Assembly (NCBI GenBank): GCA_039619475.1
Contig: CM077115.1
Coordinates: 140,070,172 to 140,134,171, forward strand
Direction: 5' to 3'
DNA from: Icerya purchasi
Lineage: Eukaryota; Arthropoda; Insecta; Hemiptera; Monophlebidae
Length of the DNA stretch: 64,000 nt
Each line of letters starts with the position of its first letter. Within the stretch, counting starts at the first letter, position 1. The notes under the pieces were generated by a model. The model worked only from the letters and a program-made list of their open reading frames with translations. It searched no databases and was not told the origin of the DNA. The translations under genes were made by a program, and so were the position numbers. Positions 22,981-35,394 of the stretch are shown in pieces.

Positions 22981-24959
22981 ATGACGATTATTTATCATTC
23001 CTTTAAAAAATTGTCTTAGGCATGAAGCAAGAGAAATACGACGGAAAATGGACCTTTTTTTTTCTCCTTTTGTAGAATGGAGAAAAATTATGAAACTGTT
23101 TCAAAATTGAAAAGTAGACATTTTTTTCTTCTTCTGTGAAATGGAAAAAAATTATGAAATAGTTTCAAAATTGAGAAGTAGACGGGGCAAGAAGAAGACC
23201 ACTCTGCAAATACTAAGAAGAATTTAGAGAAAAGAAAGCAGATTTTTAAAGATGAGCAAAGAAAAACCATTTAATTCCAGAGCCGAATTAGAGGATTTGT
23301 TGGGAGTAGATTATAGTTCCACGAATTTAAAAGGGGAAATCAAGAAGTGAGAAACAAAGTTAGATGTGGGGCAAGGGAATCGATTTTTCAATTGAGGGAA
23401 CATAAGCAGTTGCAATGAAATCGATAAAAGATATATAAACTAAGTTGATGGAGGAATTACACGAGAGGATTTGATCAGATCTCAGTCGGAGTGCCGACCG
23501 GTACTCCACGATAGATCAAAATAAAGACGCGTAAAAGAATCTGTGAAAAAGATATTGTTGGAGGAGAAGTTAAAGATAGATTCTGTAAAAAGATCATAAT
23601 GTAGTAAGCGATTATTAAGTTATCCTGAATGATCAGAAGAGAACTAAAATACTATCAAGCGAAAAAAACGTTTATACTTTGTACTGTGGTTTCTTCTATG
23701 ACCATCATTTTTTCTGTTTTCCAAAAAAAATTATATACATTAAAACCCTATTTTTAGTAATTCCATTAATGACGAAAGCAAAATGTATATGACATATTTT
23801 CAAATTAAAAAATTACCTCTAACACCTGTCACTGCAAAAGTCGTGGAAAATGTTAACATACTGCGCTCGGCGATTGATGTTCAGTCTTGTTCTTTGTGAC
23901 GAAGCCAGTCTTGTAAACGGATTTTTCATTTTCCGCTGGAGATTCCGAACATATGCTTGTCCAGAACGACGATGCACAGTAGGCAGATTTAAAACTTCCA
24001 TTCCATATAACGAAGTAAATATCACGCATCGGCCTCCTTTACATACCAGAAATCAGCATTTTCGACTTCCCTCTGCCGCATTATTATGTGGGAAAACGTT
24101 GTCGGCATTTTGCCTTCGTCTAGTTCTGAGCAATATTAATCATAATAAATGTTGGAGTATCATTTTTTTTGCATCAGTTTTGATCTATTCATCTCGGTTT
24201 TTTGTTTTTGATGGTATTCTAGTTTTTCTTGTTTTTTTTTTCCCTGTTTCGTAACTTGAAATGCGGAAAATAATTAATGACAAGTTGATACTGGAAATAG
24301 TAGTGTCATTCTATAGTCGCACTTTTACTTCGTTTCGTTTCTTAGGTTTTCCTGAACTTCTTAGAATTGTAATTGTTTATTAATACTCATTAAATTTAGA
24401 TGTAATTAAGTAAACGTTTCTAAACAACCTATCGTAGAATATAATATTGCTTGTTTCTGTACTTTTTTCTAATATTGTTATCATTAATCAATTTTTGCAA
24501 TTATAAACGGTTTTAAAATTTTGCTTTCGATTCGCACTTTTACTTTTCTCCGATATGATTTTTCGCTTTTTTCTAATTTAGGTTTGTAAATTTTTTCATT
24601 AATATTTTTGGTAAAATAATTGTTTGTAACTATCTGTTGTTTAAATGCTATTGATTATTTTTGAACTTGAAATCAAGCAGTTTTTAAATGCGAATATCTT
24701 CACTTTTAATTGTCTTAATTTCTTAATTTTTTCTTCTTCCTAATGAAAAAGTATAAAGATGGAAATTTTTAAAAATCTATTTAATTAATTTTTTATAATT
24801 TTAATTTGAGAAAAGCGGCTAAAGTTTATATTAACCCAACATATATAACCTACAGAGATCAATATTTAAACTAATGCAGCCTAAAAGAAAAGATGATACA
24901 GACAAGGTTTTGTTAAATATAAACCAACTACGTATTTGCGGTAAATTTATTAAATTTTG
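22981..24959. other. Unassigned, includes a short tandem duplication
   Basis: A segment of about 64 bp (ATTATGAAACTGTTTCAAAA core) is tandemly duplicated at 23055-23183. Frames at 23819-24025 (-) and 23850-24254 (+) overlap on opposite strands in a slightly GC-richer patch. The minus frame reads MEVLNLPTVHRRSGQAYVRN, and I do not recognise it. From 24260 to 24959 I see nothing but AT-rich DNA. Confidence 0.35.
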
Positions 24960-25160
24960 TATTCAAATTTAAGGATGATTTCAATGTAGTATTTGTTCCC
25001 GGCATAACCAGATCTTCTAATACAGAAAAAGCAGTACATCCATACATAAGAAAACAGCACTGCAGAAATCAAGTCCAATACATAGGTGCACTACTGTTTA
25101 ATTAACTGCCCATTAGAATAAAAGCTACACTGTGGAATTATAAATATCGCCGTAAAAATG
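24960..25160 (+). pseudogene. Possible LINE ORF2 C-terminal tail
   Basis: One frame reads GITRSSNTEKAVHPYIRK, then QYIGALLFN, stop, LPIRIKATLWNYKYRRK. This resembles the tail of CR1/Jockey-type ORF2 proteins, where a (K)LFNxLPxxIK block is followed by a short basic helix. It contains an in-frame stop and no other domain, so the call is tentative. Confidence 0.35.
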
Positions 25161-26490
25161 TAATCCTTTATGTCTTGAATATACTATGAAATCTCCATGA
25201 ATTTTGTACAGTTTAATTCAATGAAAATTTGTTAGTTTTATTTTGATTTTTGTTTCTTAGTTTCATCGCAATATGCCTCAATTCTATGTCAACCTGAAAC
25301 TATACTACTCTGTAAAAGTTCTTACTTTCAAAGACGCTGTGTGTTATAGCAGTTACATTTTAATATCAACAATAAAGTTTATAACTTTCATTCACCCTAC
25401 CAAATTACTTTAAAATTCTCCTAAATATAATTTGTATGATCTGTTCCAACTCTGTCGCTCAAAATAATTTTTCTTCATAAATTTGAAATTCACTAGAGTT
25501 ATCTTTCTTATAAGTAGGTATGATAAGTTAATACACACATTCACTGTAACGTTTAGTTGTTTAAAACTATTAAAGTTATCATTCTAGGTATTTCTTCACT
25601 TTGTCATATAATTAAGTAATATTTTATAGCCATTAAAATTTTCTTAAATTAATACACACATTGTGTCCTAATCTGTAACGCAAGTTTTGATTAAAACCTA
25701 TGTACATTAACTTATCATTAATAGTCTTAATATTCTTTTATCACTTTATTCGCTACTATTAGTATTATTATTATTACTGTTTCTTCACTTTAATCTACCT
25801 TATGATGTAATATTAGTTTTAATGACAAAGGCTGCACTGTTCAGCACGCAATTTTGTAAACATGGCTACATTTTTAATGGTTTTTGGATAATCTGCAGTA
25901 TATATTTTCTCATGTCTATTTTTGTCGTAAACCTACATCTTGCGCAACATTGCGCGTGCTAAATACACTATACGCCTGTCTTAATATTTCCATTGTTATT
26001 TTCAAATTGTAAATAAATTGATTTTAATTGATTTAATTTGATAATTTTTGGGGATGGGGGAGATAAAAACAAACAAAAACCATCGCCGAATATTTCTCGC
26101 ATGAGAGCTGAGGTATCGTTGCCTGGGACATAAACATTTTTGAAAGTAGTGCTGTCGCATAAGACAAATGGCATCAACTTCAATGTGTTAAACTTTTTAA
26201 AAACATTCGTTTTTACACATATAGCTGACGAGGCCGAGTTGGCTTGGCACACTGTACTTGCACACTAAACAGAGGTTCAGAATCAGAATAAAACACCCAA
26301 AACAATAATACACGTTCGGTTTTTAACTAACTGACGTGCTTGTTCCACCTTTCCAAATAATGGCATTTTATGTGATGATTTTTATGTATTTCGGTGTGAT
26401 TGTGTACCAGTTGTGGTAAAGAAAAATAGAGCAAATGAATAATTCAAATGAATAATTCAAGTGAAAAATTAAACCGTTTTCATAAAAATG
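25161..26490. other. No recognisable gene
   Basis: AT-rich. A minus-strand frame at 25968-26252 (94 codons, starting MCQANSASSAICVKTN) is the longest. It has no motif I know, but its composition is less biased than its surroundings, so a host exon or old transposon piece cannot be excluded. Confidence 0.3.
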
Positions 26491-26491
26491 C

Positions 26492-27154
26492 ATAGTCACT
26501 GGATGCTTAAAACCTATCAAAGTGGATAAGCTGTATCTTGTCTGTGGCATAGCCCCGCCAGATATTCGACGATCCGTTGCTACTGATGCTGAAAGAACAA
26601 GGCTAGAGACAGATTATAGGCATCCAATGTTTGGTCAGAAGGCTGGCATATTACGTCTTAAATCCAGAAGAAGCTTCCTACACTGCTCAAAACGACTGGA
26701 TGAGCTACCACAAAAAGCTCACGCACAGAGATGGACGGAAAAAGATGGAAACGGAAGTAGTTTGAAAGAAATAATGAACCCGGTGCGTCCGCTAAGTTGG
26801 CGTAGCTGGAAATCGTTAAATCGGCTTCGCTCTGGTTGCGCCAGAACTTCAGTAAACTTACTTAAATGGGGTCTGGTCGAAAATGATAAATGCAAATGCG
26901 GGGAACAGCAGAGTCATAGACACTTATTTCAGTGTAGCTTGGTGCCTGTAGCCATTACGAAACGAGACCTATGGAGTACGGAGCTAACTGACGAAGCCAT
27001 AAAAATGGTTGATGTATGGACTGACGCGTATAAATCCGCTGTATATCAGTTGACTTTATTTTATTTTAGCATATTAGTCCTGAAGCGTCTCGGACACGAT
27101 AATAATAATAATAATAATAATAAAAATGCTCAACAAGGAATTCACATAACGTAA
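26492..27154 (+). pseudogene. C-terminal part of a CR1/L2-like LINE ORF2 with (TAA)n tail
   Basis: The frame is open from 26492 (IVTGCLKPIKVDKLYLVCG, before any start codon) to 27154. It carries GIAPPDIRRSVATDAERTR and LKSRRSFLH from the post-RT connector, then WRSWKSLNRLRSGCARTS and CKCGEQQSHRHLFQC, a C-x-C-x7-H-x3-C zinc-binding tail found at the end of such LINEs. Seven or more AAT units at 27100-27123 form the 3' repeat tail, and the asparagines that appear to end the protein are read from it. The piece is 5' truncated but internally uninterrupted, suggesting a younger insertion than most neighbours. Confidence 0.75.
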
Positions 27155-28532
27155 ACCATAAATAAAAATTATAGATTTTTACGGTTAAAATCAAATATTT
27201 TTTATTCGGTGCAAATCGTGGCTGATTTAATATTATAAAGTTGTTGTTGAAATTTTATAGCGAATCGTACATTTTTTTTTGTTTTTTTTTTTTTTGCGTC
27301 TGTATTAAGTTTCAAACTATTAAAATCTTTTTTTTTATCCTACCCTGGGCGCTAAAATCATTCGGTATCGTTCATCGATGTATTAAAAGTATACGCAGTA
27401 ACCAGTGAAGCAGAACGATGAGATAGTTGATGCGTGAGACTAAAGTCGATAAATAGAAAAAGAACAAGTATATGCGCAGTCGGTGAAATTCAAAGAAACG
27501 CCTATAAGATAGAGACAACTTAACGTCTGGTTTGTCTAGGTCACCTTTGCTATGATAATCTGAGGAATAAAACTTACAATGCTCACCGAGGAGGAGCGTA
27601 ATAGAATAAAGTACGTCATCCTTGTGCAAGTCGAATCCATCAGTTACAATTCCAAATTGATCGGGAAACGATAAAAACTTAATCTACCGCGACGTAGTTA
27701 GTTAGGCATTCATTCAGGAGCCGGTTCGAATCCTACATATCTTGAACGGAATATCTGTTATATGGAAGAGAAGGCTATGACGTTGGCGAAAGATATCTCT
27801 ATTCAGACGGGGGAATTATTGATTATTTGAAACGTTTACTCGTGCGCTTCACGATTACTGGTAAAAAACACGTTTTCAGATTTACGGAAAAATTGAATTA
27901 TTTCTTCTAATCTAATTACGGTATTAAACCCGCTCGAAAAAAATTTAAATAAAATGAAACGATCTAAACGGATAATTTTATTATAAATAATATGTCGAAT
28001 TTGAGACAAAAATTTTATAATAATTGCTTTTACTCGTTTAATAGACAGAGGAATATTAGTTCAACTTAATAAACAATGAAAAAAAAAACAAAAAAAAACA
28101 AAAAAACGAAGGAACCAAAAAAGGTTTGAATAATAAATTAACGACAATCAGACAAAAACACTACTTCGTTGAATGTTTATGCGCGAATATTTTTATAAAA
28201 ATCCAACTAAAAATATAGTGTTTATAAAAAACTAAAAAAAAAACAACAAAACAAGTAATACAATCAATCTTGATCTTTATTGTTAAATAATTTTAGATTA
28301 CATTTTCTTATTTATTATGTCATCATCATAGTCCGCTATACTAATTCCTGAGCGTCGGCGACTACCTATTCGTACATTTCAACTGTATATACATAGGTAG
28401 GTGAACTAGGAAATATTTTATATGCGGTACGAATGCGTACATACTCAAGACTTGCAACTGATATTGTGATTGTTTGATTCATCGATATACAAATGCAGTC
28501 CCGCGTGTGTCTGCTGTGTACTAACTAGCGTA
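27155..28532. other. AT-rich, no gene seen
   Basis: Holds poly(T) tracts at 27270-27295 and an A-rich tract with C interruptions at 28078-28108, which could be a retroposon tail. The frame at 27372-27629 (-) lacks motifs. Confidence 0.4.
27688..27736 (+). repeat. tRNA-like B-box fragment
   Basis: GGTTCGAATCC at 27723-27733 is a perfect B box, preceded by TAGTTAGTTAGG resembling an A box. The distance is too short for a complete tRNA and no acceptor stem pairs. Probably the head of a tRNA-derived SINE or a truncated tRNA pseudogene. Confidence 0.35.
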
Positions 28533-28540
28533 CATATGAT

Positions 28541-29692
28541 CAGGGGCGTAGCGTCAATGGAAGCCATGGAAGCGCCGCTTCCCCTAACAAATTAGTATGA
28601 AATTGTTTTTTACTATTTGCGAAAAGAATGCGAACCTCAGAAAAAAGATGAAGTAACTAGTTGAATTTAAGTGCCAGAATTAAAAATTATTAGAAACAGA
28701 GCAGCGCTAAATGAAAGAGCATCTGCAAGAGCGAGCGACAGAAATAATTACACGCTTACTATTTCATTTTACTACTGCCTAGAGTTGTCTCTGAACGATC
28801 TGCTGCGTACCGATGGTAGAAAAAGGTTGCGCACGCATATTCAATTTGGAAGCGCCAGGTTGTGTTGCTTCAAGATCGCATCTTTTGCGTGAATTTTTAT
28901 TCGTGCGATTCCAGAGTAATGTGTATCGAGAGCGAAGAAAAAATGCGCACGCATCTTCAGTCTGGAAGCGCTGAGTCAAATTGCTCCACGGTTACGTACA
29001 CCGATCATAAAGCGCGATTTTTGTGAAGTCAGTGGTCTTGGATCGTTTTAGATATGCTGTCATTTACTAACAGCGGAACTGGAAGCGATAGTCATCGGTC
29101 ACGCTTTTCAGTCTGTTTTGATATACGACAGGGGAAGCTATACCGGCTTGTTTATCTTATTTACGCAACAGCAAATGTACCAGTCTGTTAAAATGCAAAC
29201 ACTTTTGAAATTGAGGCTACATGCAATTGTATATGTATTATTGAAAAACTTCCAATGATTAGTTTTAGTTCATTAAGTTTTCAAGAAAAAATGAATAGTA
29301 TTCCAAATGATAAACCAACGCCTAGTTTAGAAAATTCGATTACAAAATCAAAAGGTATGTAAAAAAAAAAAAGAAAAAAAAATACATACTTAATAGATGG
29401 TAGAAAATTCGATTACAAAATCAAAATCTTCATTACCTTTTTTTAGTATTGAAAAAGAATTATTATCAAACATTAGAAAATTACCATCTTTCCGTGATGA
29501 TGTAATTGACACTTTCGCAAACAAGAACCGAAAAATTGAATTAATTTACAAAAAAATGAGACATTTCGATCCTCTTAATTCATTTTTAATTCTGCTCTGT
29601 ATTTAACCGAATTTTACGCATGCTTATTTTTATGTAAAAAAAATATTTGATCGTGGCGCTTCCCCAGTTCTGAAATTCACGCTACGCCACTG
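28541..29692. mobile_element. Non-autonomous hAT transposon with perfect 8-bp duplication
   Basis: CATATGAT occurs at 28533-28540 and 29693-29700. The ends are inverted: CAGGGGCGTAGCGT at the left and, read inward from the right, CAGTGGCGTAGCGT. Both ends also carry a GGGGAAGCG-type motif slightly further in. At 1,152 bp it is too short for a full transposase. The residual frame at 29397-29606 reads SNIRKLPSFRDDVIDTF, resembling a ZMYM1-like hAT protein. It is therefore an internal-deletion derivative that would need a transposase in trans. The perfect duplication suggests a recent insertion. Confidence 0.88.
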
Positions 29693-29780
29693 CATATGAT
29701 GGTATACATGTTTGCCATTGCCTTCCATATGATTCTATTAGTGATTATTTAATTTAATTTTTCGTAATAATTTCTGTCAT

Positions 29781-29854
29781 GGCCCTAGATTGAACCCCCG
29801 AGACTTCCGTCACGGAAGTCAAGCGCTCAGGCAACTAAGCTATCGCGCCGACCG
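29781..29854 (-). repeat. tRNA-derived SINE head
   Basis: On the reverse strand GGTCGGCGCGATAGCTTAG leads through an A-box-like segment. GACTTCCGT and ACGGAAGTC follow, separated by one base, forming a nine-pair hairpin where an anticodon arm would be. GGGGGTTCAATC comes next as a B box. The over-long anticodon hairpin argues against a working tRNA and for a SINE head. It resembles the one at 48705-48772. Confidence 0.5.
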
Positions 29855-30099
29855 TAAAAGATCAAAAACATCGATAACTTTTTGTATATCGCGGAATTTG
29901 AAATTTTTGTAGATAATTTCATCTGCAATATTCACTGAAAACGTATTTGAAAAATTTACATTTATTATTAAGTTCCTGTTTTATTTATTTTGTTTTTTGT
30001 TTCTTTAAATGTTTTTCAACTTTAGTTCTTCGATATCTACCCCGATGTTGTGATACACTATTTAATTCACTTGTTCACGTCAATTTTTACATTTTTAGG

Positions 30100-30250
30100 A
30101 TTCCGTACAGATGTAATGTACGGAATATCCTAATAAGATGGTTCAGAAACGACAAAAATATCGAATAAAAACCAGTAATTCACGAAACCGACTTGTAAAT
30201 TTCAAAATTGGATCATAAATTACGGTTAAAATACTCTTTAAGGCAATCTA
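30100..30250 (-). repeat. Rep-Q, copy 2 (inverted)
   Basis: ATTCCGTACAGATGTAATGT, CGACAAAAATATCGAATAAA and CGAAACCGACTTGTAAATTT correspond on the reverse strand to 17490-17635. Only the terminal part of the repeat is present. The surroundings 29860-30100 and 30250-30530 hold nothing else I can name. Confidence 0.65.
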
Positions 30251-31491
30251 CAACTATAAAAGAGAATGGATTATATGAGGCGAAAAAAAAAAAAAAAACA
30301 ATACGGAATTTGACATGATTGATGACTTTAAATGACGAAAATGATTTTACGAACAGGAAGTAAATTTTTCTCTGCCAACAACGCATCCTATCGCGGTATA
30401 GCGAATTGTAGATGGAATCGGAAACTGGCGAGCAATTTTACGAAATGATTATTCAGCATATTGCAAATCGAGAGGAGTTCGAGTTTCGCCCCGAACAAAC
30501 GGCGTATCACACATAAGCATAATACTTTCGCACATCGTCACAGTCTTGGATTTACATCACGGACTTAAATGGGCTACAGCCCACAGCGGCAAAATTCAAA
30601 GAGCGGCAAATTTGCGTGAGATTTTAATTTTTTTTTTGAAAAATATTTAAAATTTACAAAATATTATTTCATATTATGTGGCGTTTCGGTCGTAGCAAGG
30701 TAGGAAAGTTTAAACCGGAACCTGCATTATTATCAGGCAAAACGGTTATATTAGAAGTTAAAGAGAGAATTCTCGAAGTGTGCACGAGACAATGGCTGGT
30801 TGGAATGATAAGAGATCAAGCAAGACTGGAAGAAAAACTGAAAATTCACAAGAATAAGTAGCGGTATCTTATTGATACTACAAAATTTAGAAGATTTTTC
30901 GAAAAATTATTTATGTATATTATTTCTTGCCTTACCAAACGATGAAAGGTGCTCGAAGCAGAGTGGCGCAATAGCGTGCTGGGCCCATAATCTGTTGAAA
31001 CTATTCTGAATACTGAATCTGACGAATAAACACGCTAACGGCGAAAATAATAAATTACGAATAAATGTACCCTTTATTTAATTTTTGTGATCATTTAACA
31101 AACAAAAAAGTAAAAAGTCAATATATAACTGGAAAAACCAACTCTAACAACACTATAAAAAACACAATAACAATAACGTGATAGCAGGATAGGAAAAAAG
31201 CATAAAGAAAGATTAGCGCTGAATAAAATTTATCGATTAATCGGTACATAAAATTTGATGCGGTATTTTTAAATAAGAATTCAACTTTAATCTCAACAAT
31301 TTTAAATCAAGAGACATCTGAAGTAAATCTAATGAAATAAGGAAAAAATCCCTCGTAAATAATTACCCTGCAGATTTCGAAGATTCATTAACTTCACCGA
31401 ATGTACTCATTTTCATTCATACATACGTGATAAACTTCGCATTTAGTTAAATTTAATTCGAAGAACTTAAACGGAAATAGTAAAAAAAATT

Positions 31492-31754
31492 GTGTCTATG
31501 TATAACCCTAAAACTGGAAATAATCATAATGCAGAAAATATTATTATTCAAATGGAAAATTTAATACGAACTAAACATTTGCAGAATGTATTTCCTAATT
31601 TAGACATTGCGGCGTTTAGAATTTATCTTTCATTATTTTTAAACGAGCTGTTCAGCAGAACGTTCCTTTCCTGCGATGAAAAGAATTCAAATTTTTTTTA
31701 GATCAACAATGTCTCACCAAAAGAGTTAAATGATTTATCTATTTTACTTACAAA
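31492..31754 (+). pseudogene. hAT transposase C-terminal (dimerisation) region, split by Jockey
   Basis: VFPNLDIAAFRIYLSLFL at about 31588-31645, then in another frame CSAERSFPAMKRIQIFFRST at 31650-31710, is the conserved hAT dimerisation segment (ERSFSxLKRIKxxLRSTM in the family). After one more frameshift LNDLSILL runs into the insertion point at about 31750. The protein continues with IEEQLVKNLNIDDTMN and FASLKLRRNIKDKL at 32840-32932. The rejoined reading SILL-IEEQ across the insertion confirms that a single gene was interrupted. Three frame changes make it non-functional. Confidence 0.75.
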
Positions 31755-32657
31755 GCCCAGAAGATTTTCCCGATTGAAATATATCATCTGCTGAGGTCTT
31801 ATTTAAGCGGTAGATCATTTCAAATAAAAATAAATGGCGTCTTGTCCAGCGAGCGTCAGATATTAGCATCGGTACCTCAAGGGAGCGTTCTTGGCCCGCT
31901 TCTTTATAACATCTATACAGCTGACCTACCGACTACAATGTTTACATTACAAGCTTCATTTGCGGATGACATTGCTATACTAGCTGCGCACGAAGATCGT
32001 CATGAAGCTTCAAGGTACATTCAACATCATTTATCGTTACTACAAAATTGGGCTCTCAACTGGAGGATCGAAATTAATGAACAAAAATCTTCACATATCA
32101 CGTTCACAAATAACCAAGAAACATGTCCTCCAGTTACTTATAACAGCTGTAAAATACCGCAGATACAATCAGTTAAATATTTGGGATTAACCTTCGACAA
32201 ACGCTTAGTATGGAATCTGCATGTAATTAATACAAAGAAAAAATTGAAGTCGCTACTGAGACAATTATATCCACTAATAGGAAGAAAATCCAAACTCAGT
32301 CTGAACAATAAAATGTTATTGTATAACACCATCATAGCTCCTGTCTGGAAATACGGTTTAGAAATATATGGATCAGCCGCAAAAACGCATCTCAAAAAAA
32401 TACAGTCGTTCCAGTCGAAGATACTGAGGATAATAACCAATGCGCCTTATTATGTTCGTAATACTATAATCGAGAATGATCTCAACGTTCCTTCAGTGTT
32501 GGCGATATACAAGCAGCAATATACCAAAATGCATGCGGCATTCAGCTATAATTTAAACCCATTAATATCGCGTATGAAAACTACCGGTCTTCCTGACAAT
32601 CCCGTCAGACGACTAAAGAAAAAACAATGCAGAGATGCGCTTACCGCTCATTATTAA
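31755..32657 (+). pseudogene. Jockey-type reverse transcriptase, C-terminal ~300 residues, open
   Basis: The frame is open from the truncation point, before any start codon: KIFPIEIYHLLRSYLSGRSF, then ASVPQGSVLGPLLYNIY (RT block B) and SFADDIAILAA (catalytic FADD, at 31959). LNWRIEINEQKSSHITF, VKYLGLTFDKRLVWNLH and a thumb/connector ending RRLKKKQCRDALTAHY at 32657 follow. No RNase H follows, consistent with the Jockey clade. Only the 5' truncation inactivates it. The absence of internal stops implies that the insertion is comparatively young. Confidence 0.85.
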
Positions 32658-32837
32658 TATTAAAGATAATACCAAAACGCTCAAAAAAAAAAAAAAAAAA
32701 TGGAAAACTAATCTATGACTAGCGGCTTCATCTGTTGGGATGCGCCGTTATCTAGGACACTTAAAATAACTAATGATCACTTGCGTTGATGACCTATGAG
32801 TCGGTATGCAAAAAAAAAAAAAAAAAAAAAAAAAAAA
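31755..32837 (+). mobile_element. 5'-truncated Jockey-clade LINE
   Basis: Inserted in the hAT with ACTTA on both sides (31750-31754 and 32838-32842). It contains the end of ORF2, a 3' UTR (32658-32810) with an internal A-run at 32681-32699, and a terminal poly(A) of about 27 at 32811-32837. Confidence 0.75.
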
Positions 32838-33164
32838 CTTATTGAAGAACAGTTAGTAAAGAATTTAAACATTGATGATACAATGAATTTGCATCTTTAA
32901 AATTGCGTCGTAATATAAAAGATAAACTTTAATTGATACACGTCAAAATAGTGTACGTATAGAATTATAATAAAATTTAGGTATGTTTTAAAAATGTATG
33001 AAATTTTTTAATTGAAAATTAATTTTTAACTTTTATGTTCTTTCTTACTTTCGAGTTACTTGATTGTGTTTTTTATTATTTAGTTTATAAAAATATTCCA
33101 AGAGCGGCAGAAATTACTAAGCCCACAGCGGCATTTGACTATAGTCCGGCGCCCTGCACATCGA

Positions 33165-35394
33165 TATTCATTTATCCGACTTGGAGCAAAATTACTATCG
33201 CTTCGTAAATACGTATATAATTTTTTTTAAATTCGCGGCAAAATCTCTCGCAATATCCAGATAAAGATCTATTTATTCCATTTAGGTGTACATATCACTC
33301 ATTAAATACAATAACGTGATAACTCAAACAAACGCTATTTCGCAGAAAACGCAAATTAACATTTACTTTTTTTTTTTTTTTTTTTCGATTTCAGCCTCTA
33401 TGGATTACGCTAAACAACTAAGTTTTCATTTTATATCTTTTCCTTCTTCCTTCCTTAACATCTTTCCAATATTTCTTGAGACCACCCACATCAAGGCATT
33501 TTTATGGCTTATCGAAGGCGACCTCTTCCGGTTAACTTGTTCTATTTTAAAGATTGACGTCGCAACTGTTTTATGAAACCCCATTCCTTATTAAACATCT
33601 GTGTTTCAGTAACATCCATTGATTTCATATCCATTTCACATTCATTGAACCATGGATGCGCAATATACAAAGGGGTGAAACCTTTGGCTAGCTTCTCCGC
33701 GCCAACACCTACCTCACCTGCACGTGGCGACCCTTGCACGCTTTGACTAATATGAACGTATGGGTACCCAATCCAATAGTAGTAATATTAGAAATTGCGA
33801 CTAACGAGGAAGGTGGAAATGGGATTACAACCCCCATTTTGCCATAGACCAGTTCAATTGGAACATTTAAAGTAGTCTGATAATAGTTAACACGAATAGA
33901 TAAAAATTCGGAATACGGCAGGATAAATTTTGGAATTCCACACTAAAATTTAAATAAATAAATAAAACACAACCAAGCTTCGGGGCTCACAACTTCTGTT
34001 CTAACTTTGAGGAGGAATTTTTCCGAATCACATTTGTATTCACAACTGAGCATCATGGATTTACATTTACTATAATTTGAACGGTGTACACTTTTCAAGA
34101 GCAATGCTTATTTTGTCGAGTTTCTTATTTACAAATATGACGTTCTAACCCCTCTAACTGTACTCATAAAATGCATTCCAACTATACACATAACTCAAAT
34201 TCGCTTTTTTTTTTAGGTTATGACATTATTGTATTTAATGAGCGATATGCGTTGATAACTTCACCGTGCATTTTTTACACTGTTAATGTTATCGGTATTA
34301 TTATACTAGATTAATTAAAGTAAGTTAAATGGATTTAAATATTATTTTAAGCAGTAGAGGGAATATGAATTTAGTACATAGTGTAATTACAAATCAAAAA
34401 AATCGTGATAACAGGAATAACGTAACAGTTAAGAAATAAAAATGTACCGCGAGCAAATTTTGTTCCGAGTTTGGAAACAAACGTAGAGGCAACCAAAATA
34501 TTTTTTTGTTTTTGTTATTCATTTAATTTATTTCGTCTTTTTTATTTTATTTTCAATATTTAATATGTAGTATATTAATGCATAGTACACCGTTCACTTT
34601 GCTCGTTTAATTATTAGTTTGTTTTTTTGTTAATTTTCGTTTTTTAATTATTTCTTTTCTATTATATCACTTTTTTTTTTTTATTTAGTTTCGTTTTAAT
34701 TATTCCTTCAGTTTATTTTTTGTCACCTTCACGATTTCCCGATCAGCTGAACTTTTTGTTACAAACAACTCTTTTCAGGGCTACCTTTGTGTTACTTTAC
34801 TGAAATATTTTTGTTGTATTCTATTAATTACTTTGTTCCGCTCATGGTACAAATATAACCATTAAAAGCATACACAACAAAGTAAACGCTTAACATTAAC
34901 TTTTTTGCAGTCAGCAACGAATTCAAATTGCAACAATAATTAAAAACTAATTAATGAATACATATGTATAATAATATAATCATTCACTTTCTGTAAGCTG
35001 AGCAATGAACATTTACTCCACTTTGACTTGTTGCCGGTTTTGAAAAGTTAATGTTGTTGAAAAATAATCCATAAGATTGTTAACTATATTACTATCCTGA
35101 AATGTATTACCTTTTATCCGATTATTTTTTACTTTTAGCGCATTTGCCTTTTTTAGCTTTTACAACAAACTTTGAGGCCGGTATCACTCTTTTACCACCG
35201 GTGGTACACTTCTGCATGAACGAAGAATCATTGAAATCAATCTGCATACTGTTATATGTAACCAAATATAAAATAAATAAAAAAAACAAGTTCAGTCAAG
35301 CATGATGTTTCATGCGCTCACGGTTACTCCGTATGTTAATTTATAGATAACTATAATATTTATATTCACATAATATGCTAAATTCGAAGGAATT
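33165..35394. other. No recognised gene
   Basis: AT-rich overall. A minus-strand frame at 33542-33739 (65 codons, MQGSPRAGEVGVGAEKL and FTPLYIAHPWFNECEMD) lies in a locally GC-richer patch and has balanced composition. I do not recognise it, but it is the best candidate in this gap for a host exon or old transposon piece. 34000-35390 shows homopolymer-rich DNA only. Confidence 0.3.

Larger units (their letters stand above)
30539..33156 (+). mobile_element. hAT transposon remnant with nested Jockey
   Basis: Flanks CACATCGT (30531-30538) and CACATCGA (33157-33164) agree at seven of eight positions. The right end read inward begins CAGGGCGCCGGACTATAG and the left CACAGTCTTGGATTTA, a weak inverted match. 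Both ends contain CCCACAGCGGCA and AAGAGCGGCA motifs. hAT C-terminal coding is present at 31492-31749 and resumes at 32838. Without the ~1.1-kb Jockey insertion the element would be about 1.5 kb, so most of the transposase had already been lost. Confidence 0.65.

Noticed and set aside
25968..26252. 94-codon minus-strand frame as a host gene
   Set aside because: No recognisable domain, no splice or neighbour support; kept only as an unassigned frame.
29781..29854. Functional tRNA gene
   Set aside because: The anticodon arm is a nine-pair hairpin with a one-base loop and there is no consistent acceptor stem.
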